DNA from: Agrobacterium tumefaciens
Lineage (GTDB): Bacteria; Pseudomonadota; Alphaproteobacteria; Rhizobiales; Rhizobiaceae
DNA length: 64,000 nt
Direction: 5' to 3'
NCBI GenBank assembly: GCA_017744915.1
Contig: JAGIAH010000009.1
Coordinates: 496,001-560,000 of the forward strand
Shown: positions 26,299-35,484 of the stretch, piece after piece
How the letters are laid out: every line of letters starts with the position of its first letter
Position numbering within the stretch: position 1 is the first letter of the stretch
Program-made: the position numbers and the translations under genes
Notes under the pieces: model-generated
The model's database searches: none
What the model was told of the DNA's origin: nothing
Seen by the model: the letters and a program-made list of their open reading frames with translations, nothing else

Positions 26299-27576
26299 AT
26301 GATCGAACTGACCATCACCCCGCCCGGCCACCCGCTTTCCGGCAAGGTGGAGCCGCCCGGTTCCAAATCCATCACCAATCGCGCGCTTTTGCTCGCCGGT
26401 CTTGCCAAAGGCAAAAGCCGTCTGACCGGCGCACTGAAAAGCGACGATACGCTTTATATGGCCGAAGCCCTGCGCGAGATGGGCGTGAAGGTCACCGAGC
26501 CTGATGCCACCACTTTCGTGGTCGAAAGCTCGGGCGTGCTGCAGCAGCCGGAAAAGCCGCTTTTCCTCGGCAATGCCGGCACCGCCACCCGCTTTCTCAC
26601 TGCCGCCGCTGCCCTTGTGAATGGCGCCGTCATCATCGATGGCGACGAACACATGCGCAAGCGCCCGATCATGCCGCTGGTGGAAGCGCTGCGTTCGCTC
26701 GGCGTCGAGGCGGAAGCGCCGACCAGCTGCCCGCCCGTTACCGTCTGCGGCAAGGGCACCGGGTTCCCGAAGGGCAGCGTCACCATCGATGCCAACCTCT
26801 CCAGCCAATATGTGTCGGCGCTTCTGATGGCCGCCGCCTGCGGCGACAAGCCGGTGGACATCATCCTCAAGGGCGAGGAAATCGGCGCGAAGGGTTATAT
26901 CGATCTCACCACATCGGCCATGGAAGCCTTCGGCGCGAAGGTGGAGCGGGTCAGCAACGCCATCTGGCGCGTGCACCCGACGGGCTACACGGCAACCGAT
27001 TTCCACATCGAGCCGGATGCCTCCGCCGCCACCTATCTCTGGGGCGCGGAGCTTCTGACCGGCGGCGCGATCGATATCGGCACGCCTGCGGATAAATTCA
27101 CCCAGCCGGATGCCAAGGCCCATGAGGTCATGGCAAAGTTTCCGCATCTGCCCGCCGAAATCGATGGTTCGCAGATGCAGGATGCGATTCCGACCATCGC
27201 GGTTCTGGCCGCCTTCAACGAAACGCCGGTGCGTTTCGTCGGCATCGCCAATCTGCGCGTCAAGGAATGCGACCGCATCCGCGCGGTCTCGCTCGGCCTC
27301 AACGAAATCCGTAACGGTCTGGCGCATGAGGAAGGCGACGACCTGATCGTGCATTCCGATCCGTCGCTCGCGGGCCAGACGGTGAATGCCTCCATCGATA
27401 CCTTCGCCGATCACCGCATCGCCATGAGCTTTGCACTGGCGGCGCTGAAGATCGGCGGCATCGCCATCCAGAACCCGGCCTGCGTGGGCAAGACCTATCC
27501 GGGCTACTGGAAAGCGCTTGCCTCGCTTGGCGTCGAGTATACGGAAAAGGAAAACGCTGCCGAGCCGCAGCATTAG
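26299..27576 (+). CDS. aroA: EPSP synthase-like enzyme (3-phosphoshikimate 1-carboxyvinyltransferase)
   Basis: The 425-residue protein keeps the EPSP-synthase active-site framework. PEP/shikimate-phosphate residues lie in PGSKSITNRALLLA, LGNAGTATRFL, MRKRPIMPLVE, LSSQYVSALL, MQDAIPTI, NLRVKECDR, FADHRIAMSF and KTYPGYW. It is unlike the class II (CP4-type) enzyme known from Agrobacterium, so it is probably a second, differently classed copy. By alignment to E. coli AroA, the P101 position is Phe and the S197 position is Ala. It sits between lemA and the DUF2207 gene rather than with shikimate genes. It could serve the aromatic pathway or have diverged. Confidence 0.88.
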   Translation: MIELTITPPGHPLSGKVEPPGSKSITNRALLLAGLAKGKSRLTGALKSDDTLYMAEALREMGVKVTEPDATTFVVESSGVLQQPEKPLFLGNAGTATRFLTAAAALVNGAVIIDGDEHMRKRPIMPLVEALRSLGVEAEAPTSCPPVTVCGKGTGFPKGSVTIDANLSSQYVSALLMAAACGDKPVDIILKGEEIGAKGYIDLTTSAMEAFGAKVERVSNAIWRVHPTGYTATDFHIEPDASAATYLWGAELLTGGAIDIGTPADKFTQPDAKAHEVMAKFPHLPAEIDGSQMQDAIPTIAVLAAFNETPVRFVGIANLRVKECDRIRAVSLGLNEIRNGLAHEEGDDLIVHSDPSLAGQTVNASIDTFADHRIAMSFALAALKIGGIAIQNPACVGKTYPGYWKALASLGVEYTEKENAAEPQH

Positions 27577-27634
27577 AAGAATTCTTCAAGCCGCGCCGAC
27601 GCGCGGCTGCTGGATACCGGGTCTAGCCCGGTAT
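27576..27634. repeat. Cluster of three palindromes after aroA-like gene
   Basis: In order: GAAGAATTCTTC (27576-27587, perfect), AGCCGCGC/GCGCGGCT (27589-27596 with 27601-27608) and ATACCGGG/CCCGGTAT (27614-27621 with 27627-27634). The last, with its flanks, is a familiar Rhizobiales intergenic palindrome type. It may serve as a transcript end between the aroA-like and DUF2207 genes. Confidence 0.65.
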
Positions 27635-27701
27635 GACGGAAATGACTGTACGTGCATCAGTTTAAACCGGAAACGCTCTGACCCCTCAAGGAGGATCGCC
27701 C

Positions 27702-29639
27702 GTGAAGACCATCGCCGCAAGACTTCTCGCGCTGTTCGTCTTCCTGGGCGTGGCCTTCCCGGTTTTGGCGGAAGAGTTCATACGCTCCTACCACTCCGTC
27801 GTGGACGTTGCGCAGGACGGCAAGCTGACGGTGACGGAAACCATCACTGCCCGCGCCGAAGGCCAGAACATCAAGCGCGGCATCTTCCGTGATTTCCCGC
27901 TTTATGCGCTCGATGCCAATAACCGCCGCACCAAGGTGGATTTCAACGTCGTTTCCGTGGAGCGTGATGGTGCGCCGGAAAACTGGCGCACCGAAAATAT
28001 CGATGGCGGTATCCGCATCTATACCGGCAGCGCCGACCGCTTTTTGCCGACCGGCGAGCACATCTTCCAGATTACCTACACCACCGCCCGGCAAATCCGT
28101 TACTTCAGCGATTATGACGAGCTAACCTGGAACGTCACCGGCAATGGCTGGCAGTTCCCGATGGGCGAGATTTCCGCCACCATCACTCTGCCGCAGGGCG
28201 TCAAGGCTACCGATACCGCCGTTTTCACCGGTCCCCTCGGTGCCAAGGGCAAGGATGCGCGTATTCTGAGTGAAGGCAACGAGGTGTTTTTTGCCTCCAC
28301 CCGCCCGTTTTCGGTGGGCGAGGGCATGACGGTTGCGGTCAAGCTGCCCAAGGGTGCCATTGCCGCGCCGGATACCTCGCAGGAGGCGGGCTGGTGGCTG
28401 CGGGATAATCTTGCCATCCTGCTTTCCGGCGGCGGGCTTTTTGCCGTGCTGCTTTATTATCTCCGGGCATGGTTCGCGGTGGGCCGCGACCCGGCCAGAG
28501 GTGTGATCGTGCCGCGCTGGGATGCGCCGGAGGGGCTTTCCCCGGCCCTAGTCAACTACGTCGATAACAGAGGTTTTTCCGGCGCCGGCTGGACGGCGCT
28601 CTCCGCCTCGGCCCTTGATCTGGCGGTGAAGGGTTATGTCGTTCTGGAAGACCTGAAGAATTCCATCGTCATTCGCCGCACGGAAAAGGCAACCGCCGCC
28701 GATCTGCCAACCGGGCAGAAGACGCTGCTCTCCTCCATCGGCGGTCCAGGCGAAACACTGACCATCGACAAGGCCCATGGCACGCAGGTCGAAAAGGTTG
28801 GTTCACAATTCCGCGCAGCGATAGAGAAAGAGCATCGCGGCAAATATTACCGCAGCAATGCCGGCTATATCGTTTTCGGTATCTTCTTCAGCATCGCCAT
28901 CATCATCGCAACGCTGGTCTTCGGCGATCTCGATGAGAGCGCCATTGCCGCCGTTCTGGTCTTCGGCTTTTTCGCCTTCTTCTTCAGCATCCTGTCGATT
29001 GGCATCGGCCGGCAGTTCTCGCGCGGCGCGCCGCTGCGCAAGCGCATTGGCGGTATTGTCATGCTGGCCTTTGCCGGTTTCGTGGCCTTCTCAGCCATCG
29101 GCGGCATCGCCACGCAAATCCTGCTGGATGTGACGCATGACACAAAGTCGCTGGCGCTGGCCGCGATTGGTGGCATCGTGCTCACCAATGCGCTTTTCCT
29201 GTTCCTGATGGGTGCGCCAACGCCGCTCGGCCGCAAGCTGATGGATGGTATCGAAGGCCTCCGAACCTATCTGACGCTGGCGGAAAAGGACCGGATGAAC
29301 ATGGCAGGTGCGCCGGCCATGTCGCCACAGCATTTTGAAACGCTGCTGCCCTATGCGGTGGCGCTCGGCGTCGAAAAACCGTGGAGCCGCACCTTTGAGG
29401 CCTGGCTTGCGACAGCCGCCGCCGGTGTCGCTGCGGCAAGTTATGCGCCCGGCTGGTATGCGGGCAGCAATTACGGCAGCTTTGGCGACCGTATCGGCGG
29501 CTTTTCCACCTCCATGGCCAATACCATCGCGTCGACCATTCCCCAGCCGGTCAGTTCCTCCGGCTCCAGCTTTTCGGGCGGTGGTGGCGGTGGTTCTTCC
29601 GGCTCCGGCGGTGGCGGCGGTGGCGGTGGCGGCTGGTAA
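27702..29639 (+). CDS. DUF2207 membrane protein with glycine-rich tail
   Basis: This 645-residue protein starts at GTG 27702 with AAGGAGGA upstream. A signal peptide (TIAARLLALFVFLGVAFPVLAEE) precedes a beta-rich extracytoplasmic domain (SYHSVVDVAQDGKLTVTETI, YTTARQIRYFSDYDELTWNVTG). A transmembrane helix lies near residue 235, and three more cluster at about 385-500. The end is almost pure Gly/Ser (SGGGGGGSSGSGGGGG) closing in GW. That layout defines DUF2207 proteins, frequent partners of LemA. A cell-envelope role is inferred. Confidence 0.92.
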   Translation: MKTIAARLLALFVFLGVAFPVLAEEFIRSYHSVVDVAQDGKLTVTETITARAEGQNIKRGIFRDFPLYALDANNRRTKVDFNVVSVERDGAPENWRTENIDGGIRIYTGSADRFLPTGEHIFQITYTTARQIRYFSDYDELTWNVTGNGWQFPMGEISATITLPQGVKATDTAVFTGPLGAKGKDARILSEGNEVFFASTRPFSVGEGMTVAVKLPKGAIAAPDTSQEAGWWLRDNLAILLSGGGLFAVLLYYLRAWFAVGRDPARGVIVPRWDAPEGLSPALVNYVDNRGFSGAGWTALSASALDLAVKGYVVLEDLKNSIVIRRTEKATAADLPTGQKTLLSSIGGPGETLTIDKAHGTQVEKVGSQFRAAIEKEHRGKYYRSNAGYIVFGIFFSIAIIIATLVFGDLDESAIAAVLVFGFFAFFFSILSIGIGRQFSRGAPLRKRIGGIVMLAFAGFVAFSAIGGIATQILLDVTHDTKSLALAAIGGIVLTNALFLFLMGAPTPLGRKLMDGIEGLRTYLTLAEKDRMNMAGAPAMSPQHFETLLPYAVALGVEKPWSRTFEAWLATAAAGVAAASYAPGWYAGSNYGSFGDRIGGFSTSMANTIASTIPQPVSSSGSSFSGGGGGGSSGSGGGGGGGGGW

Positions 29640-29739
29640 GGCCCGAGCGCGGTAATTTAACCGAATGCATTGGTGACTTTTGCCGCGTTGCTTGCTAAGC
29701 CGACCGCAATCGTCCGACAACAGATAAAGTCCTGATCCC

Positions 29740-31893
29740 ATGCCTGATCTTCTGCTTGAACTCCGCTCCGAGGAAATCCCCGCCCGCATGCAGCGCAAGG
29801 CGGCTGGCGATCTGAAGAAACTCGTCACCGATGCCTTGGTGGAGAGAGGGCTGACCTATGAGGGCGCGCGCGAATATTGGACGCCACGTCGCCTGACGCT
29901 GGATATTCGTGGCCTCAACGCCCGCTCCGCCGACGTGCGTGAGGAAAAGAAGGGTCCGCGCACCGATGCCAATGAAAAGGCCATCGAAGGTTTTCTGCGC
30001 GGCGCTGGCCTCAATGATATTTCCGAGGCTCAGGTCGTTTCCGATCCGAAGAAGGGCGATTTCTACATCGCCATCATCAACAAGCCCGGCCGCCCGGCGG
30101 AAGAGATCATCGCCGAGGTGATGCCCGGCATCATCCGCTCCTTCCCCTGGCCGAAATCCATGCGCTCCGGCCCGGCTTCCATGCCGAAGGGCTCAAGCTA
30201 TGCCGGCATCGAAGGCAAGGGTTCGGAAAGCCTGCGCTGGGTGCGGCCGCTGCAATCCATCGTCTGCCTGTTCGGCCCCGAACATGACGAAACGCAGGTC
30301 ATTCCTTTTGCGATTGACGGCATCGTCGCCGGCAACGTCACCTATGGCCACCGTTTCCATGCGCCCGGCCCGATCACCGTGCGCCGTTTCGAGGATTATG
30401 TCTCGAGCCTCGAAAAGGCGAAGGTCATTCTCGACGCCGAGCGCCGCAAGGACATCATTCTGCACGACGCCAAGGATCTGGCCTTCGCCAACGGTCTCGA
30501 GCTGGTGGAAGATGAAGGTCTTCTCGAGGAAGTTTCCGGCCTCGTCGAATGGCCGCAGGTGCTGATGGGCACCTTCGAAGAGGATTACCTGCAAATCCCG
30601 GCGGAAATCATCCGCCTCACCATCAAGACCAACCAGAAGTGTTTCGTCACCCGCAATCAGGGTGCGGAAGAGGGGCTTTCCAACCGCTTCATCCTGATCT
30701 CGAACATCGAGGCAAGCGATGGCGGCAAGGAAATCATCCATGGCAATGGCAAGGTCGTGCGCGCCCGTCTGTCGGACGCCCGCCATTTCTGGAACCGTGA
30801 CCAGGGCGATCTGCCCGATCTCGAAACGCTGAAGGATTCGGCTGCGAAATTCAGCCTCGATCTCAAGAAGCCGCTCGATCAGCGCATGGCCAAGCTCGAT
30901 GCGTTGAACGTCACCTTCCATGCCAAGCTCGGCACGCAGGGTGAACGTGTGGCCCGTATCCGCGAGCTGGCCAAGGCACTGGCCTCGGTCGTCGGTGCCG
31001 ATGAAACGCTGGTGGACCGCGCGGTGGTACTGGCCAAGGCCGACCTGCGCACCGAAGCCGTTGGTGAATTCCCCGAGCTTCAGGGCCTGATGGGCCGCAA
31101 ATATGCGACCTTACAGGGCGAAAACGAAAGCGTGGCCGCTGCGATTGAAGATCACTACAAACCGCAGGGCCCCTCCGACCGCCTGCCGGCCGACAAGGTG
31201 GCGATCACGGTTGCTCTGGCCGACAAGCTCGATACGCTCGTCGGTTTCTGGGCTATCGATGAAAAGCCGACGGGTTCGAAGGACCCCTTCGCGCTGCGCC
31301 GTGCGGCACTGGGTGTGGTGCGCATTCTGCTTGAGAAAAACGTGCGGCTTCCGCTGCTGAGCGTTGCGAAGGATCCGGACCTTCTCTCCTTCTTCCACGA
31401 CCGCCTGAAAGTCTACCTCCGCGATCTCGGCGCGCGTTACGATCTGATCGACGCTGTCCTGACGCCCGAATCCGATGATCTCCTGATGATCGCCCGCCGT
31501 GTTGAGGCGCTCACCGCCTTCATCACCGGCGAGGATGGCAGGAACCTTCTGGCTGGTGCCAAGCGCGCAACGCAGCTTCTGGCTGCCGAGGAAAAGAAGG
31601 GCACCGTCGTCGCCGATGGCGTTTCGGATGAGCTTTTGAAGCTCGATGCCGAAAAGGCGCTTTATGCGGCGATCAAGACCGCCTCTGCCGATGCCGCCAA
31701 GGCCGTCGAAGGCGAGGATTTCCGCTCGGCCATGCAGGCGCTTTCGACGCTGCGCGCGCCCGTGGACAAGTTCTTCGAGGATGTGCTCGTGAATGACGAG
31801 GATGCGGCCATCCGCGCCAATCGTCTGGCGCTGCTGAAGGCTATCCGTGAAGCGACCGGGACGGTTGCGGATTTCTCGAAGATTACGGGGTGA
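29740..31893 (+). CDS. glyS: Glycyl-tRNA synthetase beta subunit
   Basis: GlyS provides tRNA recognition in the alpha2beta2 enzyme. The 717-residue protein starts [20 protein letters not shown] and contains YTPRRL-like [41 protein letters not shown], and the HD-like C-terminal region [23 protein letters not shown]. It ends in the anticodon-binding-like domain. It is separated from glyQ by four genes and has its own upstream region. Confidence 0.98.
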   Translation: MPDLLLELRSEEIPARMQRKAAGDLKKLVTDALVERGLTYEGAREYWTPRRLTLDIRGLNARSADVREEKKGPRTDANEKAIEGFLRGAGLNDISEAQVVSDPKKGDFYIAIINKPGRPAEEIIAEVMPGIIRSFPWPKSMRSGPASMPKGSSYAGIEGKGSESLRWVRPLQSIVCLFGPEHDETQVIPFAIDGIVAGNVTYGHRFHAPGPITVRRFEDYVSSLEKAKVILDAERRKDIILHDAKDLAFANGLELVEDEGLLEEVSGLVEWPQVLMGTFEEDYLQIPAEIIRLTIKTNQKCFVTRNQGAEEGLSNRFILISNIEASDGGKEIIHGNGKVVRARLSDARHFWNRDQGDLPDLETLKDSAAKFSLDLKKPLDQRMAKLDALNVTFHAKLGTQGERVARIRELAKALASVVGADETLVDRAVVLAKADLRTEAVGEFPELQGLMGRKYATLQGENESVAAAIEDHYKPQGPSDRLPADKVAITVALADKLDTLVGFWAIDEKPTGSKDPFALRRAALGVVRILLEKNVRLPLLSVAKDPDLLSFFHDRLKVYLRDLGARYDLIDAVLTPESDDLLMIARRVEALTAFITGEDGRNLLAGAKRATQLLAAEEKKGTVVADGVSDELLKLDAEKALYAAIKTASADAAKAVEGEDFRSAMQALSTLRAPVDKFFEDVLVNDEDAAIRANRLALLKAIREATGTVADFSKITG

Positions 31894-31931
31894 TGGGTTT
31901 TGGGTGGCCGGGACGGCAACGTGCGCGGTTC

Positions 31932-32088
31932 ACCCCCCTCTGTCCTGCCGGACATCTCCCCCTCAAGGGGGGAGATCGGCAAGGCGGTTGCTCCCCACAA
32001 AAATTTGCAACGTCGAATATGATCGAGGCGTCGCCACGATTCGATCTCCCCCCTTGAGGGGGAGATGCCCGGCAGGGCAGAGGGGGGT
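31932..32088. repeat. Dispersed inverted repeat element, copy 1
   Basis: Two 47-base arms (31932-31978 and 32042-32088) are inverted copies with two mismatches around 63 unrelated bases. Each arm contains its own smaller dyad (CTCCCCCTCAAGGGGGGAG). A second copy of the element is at 59748-59887 with the same arm sequence. This is a Rhizobiales-type intergenic repeat, here between glyS and the DUF523 gene. Confidence 0.95.
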
Positions 32089-32133
32089 AATTCCGGTTTC
32101 CACCTTCACCGGACTCGTTTTAGATTGATCGAC

Positions 32134-32619
32134 ATGATCCCCAAAATCCTCATCAGCGCCTGCCTCCTCGGCCAGCCCGTCCGCTACGACGGCAAGGGAA
32201 AACCTCTAACTCACCCGGCAATCGAACGCTGGCGGAAGGAGGGCAGGCTGGTAACGATCTGCCCGGAAATGGCCGGCGGCATGCCTGTCCCGCGTCCGCC
32301 GGCGGAGATAGAAAACGGGGCTTCTGGCCTTGATGTGCTGGAGGGCCGCGCCCGCGTGCTGGAGGTGACCGGCGGCGATGTCACGGCCCAATTTATCGCC
32401 GGTGCGGAAAAGGCGCTGGCCTTCGCCAGGGCCCATGCCTGTACCCACGCGCTGCTGATCGACGGCAGTCCGTCATGCGGATCAGTCGCGATCTATGACG
32501 GTTCGTTCTCCGGCATCAAACACGCGGGCAATGGCGTGACCTCGGCGTTGCTCGAAAAAGCCGGTATTGCGGTCTTTTCCCCGGCCGATATCGACCGACT
32601 GGACGCGCTGACACGTTGA
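32134..32619 (+). CDS. DUF523 domain protein
   Basis: This 161-residue protein shows the DUF523 pattern: SACLLGQPVRYDGKGK at the N-terminus, TICPEMAGGMPVPRPPAEI, and LIDGSPSCGSVAIYDGSFSG. Conserved Cys residues in the CLLG, CPE and PSCG motifs suggest metal or Fe-S binding; recent work on the wider family points to thio-modification or desulfidase chemistry, but the role of this member is unknown. ATG 32134 is chosen; a longer frame upstream runs into the repeat. Confidence 0.85.
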   Translation: MIPKILISACLLGQPVRYDGKGKPLTHPAIERWRKEGRLVTICPEMAGGMPVPRPPAEIENGASGLDVLEGRARVLEVTGGDVTAQFIAGAEKALAFARAHACTHALLIDGSPSCGSVAIYDGSFSGIKHAGNGVTSALLEKAGIAVFSPADIDRLDALTR

Positions 32620-32624
32620 AACAA

Positions 32625-32651
32625 AAAAGCGCCGGAGTTTCCCCCGGCGCT
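32625..32651 (-). terminator. Bidirectional terminator between DUF523 and MCP genes
   Basis: AGCGCCGG (32628-32635) pairs with CCGGCGCT (32644-32651). On the minus strand a long T-run follows, making this the MCP terminator; it can also end DUF523 transcripts. Confidence 0.85.
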
Positions 32652-32678
32652 GTTCTTCGTCGATAGCCTCGGAGCATA

Positions 32679-34502
32679 TCACCCCGCCATCCGCATCTCG
32701 CGCGCCACATCATGCAACTGGTGGCCGGAGGAGACGCGGAAGCCGCGGATGAGGTTCAGCAGCTCTTCGGTGTCGACTGCCAGCGCTTCGGCCGATGCCG
32801 TGGTTTCTTCCGCCATGGCGGCATTGTGCTGGGTGGCGACGTCGAGCTGGTTGAGCGAAGACGAGATCGAGCGCAGCGTCGTATCCTGTTCGGCGGCCGA
32901 ATGGGCGATCTTGCTGACGATTTCGTTGGCGGATTTGATCTGGTCCGAGATGCGTTTCAGTGCGTCGCCGGCTTCGCCGACAAGGCGCACGCCGTTTTCT
33001 ACCTGGGCGGAAGAGCGGGCGATTTGGTCCTTGATCTCCTTGGCGGCGGCGGCGGATTTTTGCGCCAGTTCGCGCACTTCCTGCGCCACCACGGCAAAAC
33101 CCTTGCCAGCTTCCCCGGCACGCGCCGCTTCCACGCCGGCATTCAGCGCCAGAAGGTTGGTCTGGAAGGCGATGTCGTCGATCACGCCGATGATGTTGGA
33201 AATCTGGTCGGAGGATTGTTCGATGCCGCTCATCGCGGTAATCGCCTCTTCCACCACCCGGTCGCTGCGCATGGCTTCCGAGCTGACGGTGGTGACACGC
33301 TTGGCGGCATCCGCAGCACCTTCCGCCGTCTGGCGCACGGCAACCGTCAGCTCGTCAAGCGCTGCGGACGTCTCTTCCAGATTGGCGGCCTGCCGTTCGG
33401 TGCGCTGCGAAAGCTCGTTGGAAGCCTTGCGGATTTCTTCCTTGGAGCCGCCAATGTCGATGCTCTTGGAATTCACCTTGGCCATGGCGGCGTCAAGATG
33501 GGTCAGCGCCTCGTTGAAGTTGTCGCGCAGCGCCGCATAACGGTTGCCGAGATCGCCACAACGCACGGTCAGATCGCCGCCCGCCAGCTTTTCCAGTGCC
33601 TCGCCGATGGTGGTCACGACGCGTGCCTGCAATGCGGCCTCGTCACGCTGCATGTCGAGATTGTTCTGGCGCTCGGCATTGAGCTGCCGCTGCTGTTCTT
33701 CCTCGCGGCGCTGCATGGCGTGGCGCTCGCGCACCTTGTCCTGAAGCGAGGCGGTGGCCTTCGCCATCATGCCCACTTCGTTCGTCAGGCCGGTATGGGG
33801 AATGGTGAGGGCGACATTTTCATTGGCCACTTCGCCGAGGGCACGGTGAATATCGCCAAGCGGTTTCGAAATGCCGCGGATGACATAAAAAGCGGCGGCA
33901 AGCGCCAGCACGAAGATGGCGGCGCCGATCGACAGTGCCTTCATCACCTCGCCGCGGACCTGCGCGTTCAGATCGTCGATATAAACGCCGGTCACGACCA
34001 CCACCTGCCAGGGTTCGAAGGCAAGGGCATAGGAACTCTTGGCGTAGTCATTGCCTTCCATGCCGGGCTTCGGGCCGTAAAAATCCGTCTGGCCGCCGCC
34101 ATTGCGGCCAAGCCGCACCAGCTCGTCGCGATAAGCGAAGCCCTTGCTGTCCGGCTTGCCCTTGAAGCTTTCGCCGACCCGTTTCGCATCGGGATGGAAC
34201 TTCATCGTCACGTCGTAGTCGTAACCGAAGAGATAGCCGTCCGGGGTAAAGCGGATGGCGCTGACGGTGGCGTAAGCCTGTTTCATGGCCTCGTCGCGAG
34301 AAAGCGTCCCGGCCTTTTCCTTGTCATGGAAGGATTGCAGGATGGAAATGGCCGATTGCACCTGCGTCCGCAGCATGCCGTAACGCTCCTCATAGATCGC
34401 GTCGGTGGCGGATTTCAGCTGATAGAACGTCGCCGCGGCGAAGGCGGCCATCAGGGCCACCACGAGCACGATCAGTTGACGGGAAATGGAAAGATTCTTC
34501 AT
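32679..34502 (-). CDS. Methyl-accepting chemotaxis protein with Cache-type sensor
   Basis: The 607-residue receptor has a transmembrane helix at about 9-27 and a periplasmic sensor of about 160 residues with the single-Cache pattern (RFTPDGYLFGYDYD, YAKSSYALAFEPWQVVVVTGVYIDDL). A second helix lies at about 188-208, followed by HAMP, a long coiled region and the signalling domain. The hairpin tip is IDDIAFQTNLLALNAGVEAARAGEAGKGFAVVAQEVRELA. There is no C-terminal CheR/CheB pentapeptide. It signals through CheA/CheW to the flagellar motor; the ligand is unknown, although sCache_2 domains often sense organic acids. Confidence 0.96.
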   Translation of the reverse strand: MKNLSISRQLIVLVVALMAAFAAATFYQLKSATDAIYEERYGMLRTQVQSAISILQSFHDKEKAGTLSRDEAMKQAYATVSAIRFTPDGYLFGYDYDVTMKFHPDAKRVGESFKGKPDSKGFAYRDELVRLGRNGGGQTDFYGPKPGMEGNDYAKSSYALAFEPWQVVVVTGVYIDDLNAQVRGEVMKALSIGAAIFVLALAAAFYVIRGISKPLGDIHRALGEVANENVALTIPHTGLTNEVGMMAKATASLQDKVRERHAMQRREEEQQRQLNAERQNNLDMQRDEAALQARVVTTIGEALEKLAGGDLTVRCGDLGNRYAALRDNFNEALTHLDAAMAKVNSKSIDIGGSKEEIRKASNELSQRTERQAANLEETSAALDELTVAVRQTAEGAADAAKRVTTVSSEAMRSDRVVEEAITAMSGIEQSSDQISNIIGVIDDIAFQTNLLALNAGVEAARAGEAGKGFAVVAQEVRELAQKSAAAAKEIKDQIARSSAQVENGVRLVGEAGDALKRISDQIKSANEIVSKIAHSAAEQDTTLRSISSSLNQLDVATQHNAAMAEETTASAEALAVDTEELLNLIRGFRVSSGHQLHDVAREMRMAG

Positions 34503-34826
34503 GGGCGCTCACAAGCGTTTTGCGTCGCGAGCCGGAAAAAGCCGCGCGCTGCCGAAGTTTCGGAAATGGGACAGGGCGCCTTATGCGCGGTGAAGGGCCT
34601 GAAAAGCGGGCATCCGCTCCGGCCGCATATTGTGCTGCATCGCACCATGAACGCACTTAGCGGCCAAAAATTTGAAGAAATATTTAATTAGTAAAAGCTT
34701 TATCAGCTTCGGCAGGCGGAATAATGATCGGGGAATCTATTCTTCGCCGAATGGTTGTTTTGGTTTTTGGAAATGCAGCGGCGGCGCGATTATTTGACAT
34801 TCGTCATGAAAAGCGTCACCCGCCGG
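34503..34826. other. MCP upstream region
   Basis: A 324-base gap without a supported gene. It has an AT-rich core at about 34665-34705 (AATATTTAATTAG, AAAGCTTTATCAGCTT) that probably carries the MCP promoter on the minus strand. The rest is the 3' flank of the small secreted protein gene. No terminator hairpin stands out. Confidence 0.6.
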
Positions 34827-35330
34827 TCAGTTACCGCGCAGTTTGAAATCCGGGAAGGCGGGCGCGGAAACGGCGGAAGCGCTGGTCGGTCCGGCAGAAT
34901 TCTCCATGGAGATTTTCTTGACGGCCGCCGTGGTCGTCGTCAGGTCGATGCCGGCCGGCGCCGATACCGTTTCAGCAGGCGTCACCTCGGGTTCTGCCTT
35001 GTCATGGGTAGCGATTGCGGTTTCTCCCGGCATCCATGCGGGATTGGTGCTGAGGAAGGTGACGGGTGCGCCGCCGAGCCATGCTTCCGTGCGCATCAGC
35101 GTGCGCTTGCCATCCACTTCGCGCATTTCCGTGTGCTGGGTGCCGGGTTCGATGGAGGGAATGGCATAACCCTGTGTCGCGGGTTTTTCCTTGAGGGGCT
35201 GGCAGCCTGCACAATCATGCCGGATGAAGCTGCCATTGCTCACATGCACGCCGTTGATATATTCGATGGAAGACGCCATGGCCGACCCGCCGGTCAGCGC
35301 GACAATCGCTGTCAGAAAAAGACGACGCAT
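34827..35330 (-). CDS. Secreted protein, possibly HPE1-like
   Basis: This 167-residue protein has a Sec signal (MRRLFLTAIVALTGGSAMAS) and a mature domain with a CxxC-type pair (HDCAGCQPL). Conserved-looking segments are YAIPSIEPGTQHTEMREVDGKRTLMRTEAWLGGAPVTFLS, followed by a low-complexity Ala/Thr/Pro tail. The pattern resembles Rhizobiales proteins annotated as plant virulence effector HPE1-like; that assignment is from memory and needs a profile search. ATG 35330 is chosen because the signal peptide begins there. Upstream of the MCP gene and behind purD on the same strand. Confidence 0.7.
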   Translation of the reverse strand: MRRLFLTAIVALTGGSAMASSIEYINGVHVSNGSFIRHDCAGCQPLKEKPATQGYAIPSIEPGTQHTEMREVDGKRTLMRTEAWLGGAPVTFLSTNPAWMPGETAIATHDKAEPEVTPAETVSAPAGIDLTTTTAAVKKISMENSAGPTSASAVSAPAFPDFKLRGN

Positions 35331-35484
35331 CGAAAACCCCCGAAGTGACGGCGCAAATCCGTGATTGAGACACGGTGCGCCATTCAATGTTCAGGCGAAG
35401 ATTAGCGGTCTTTCGTTTCCATCGGGTCAGCAAACTTGGTAAAAATTGAACGAAATCGTCGTTCGAACCCGTTTGCTTTGCAGA

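Noticed and set aside
32712-34691. 659-residue open frame antisense to the chemoreceptor
   Set aside because: Shadow frame; the receptor's signalling domain motifs decide the strand.
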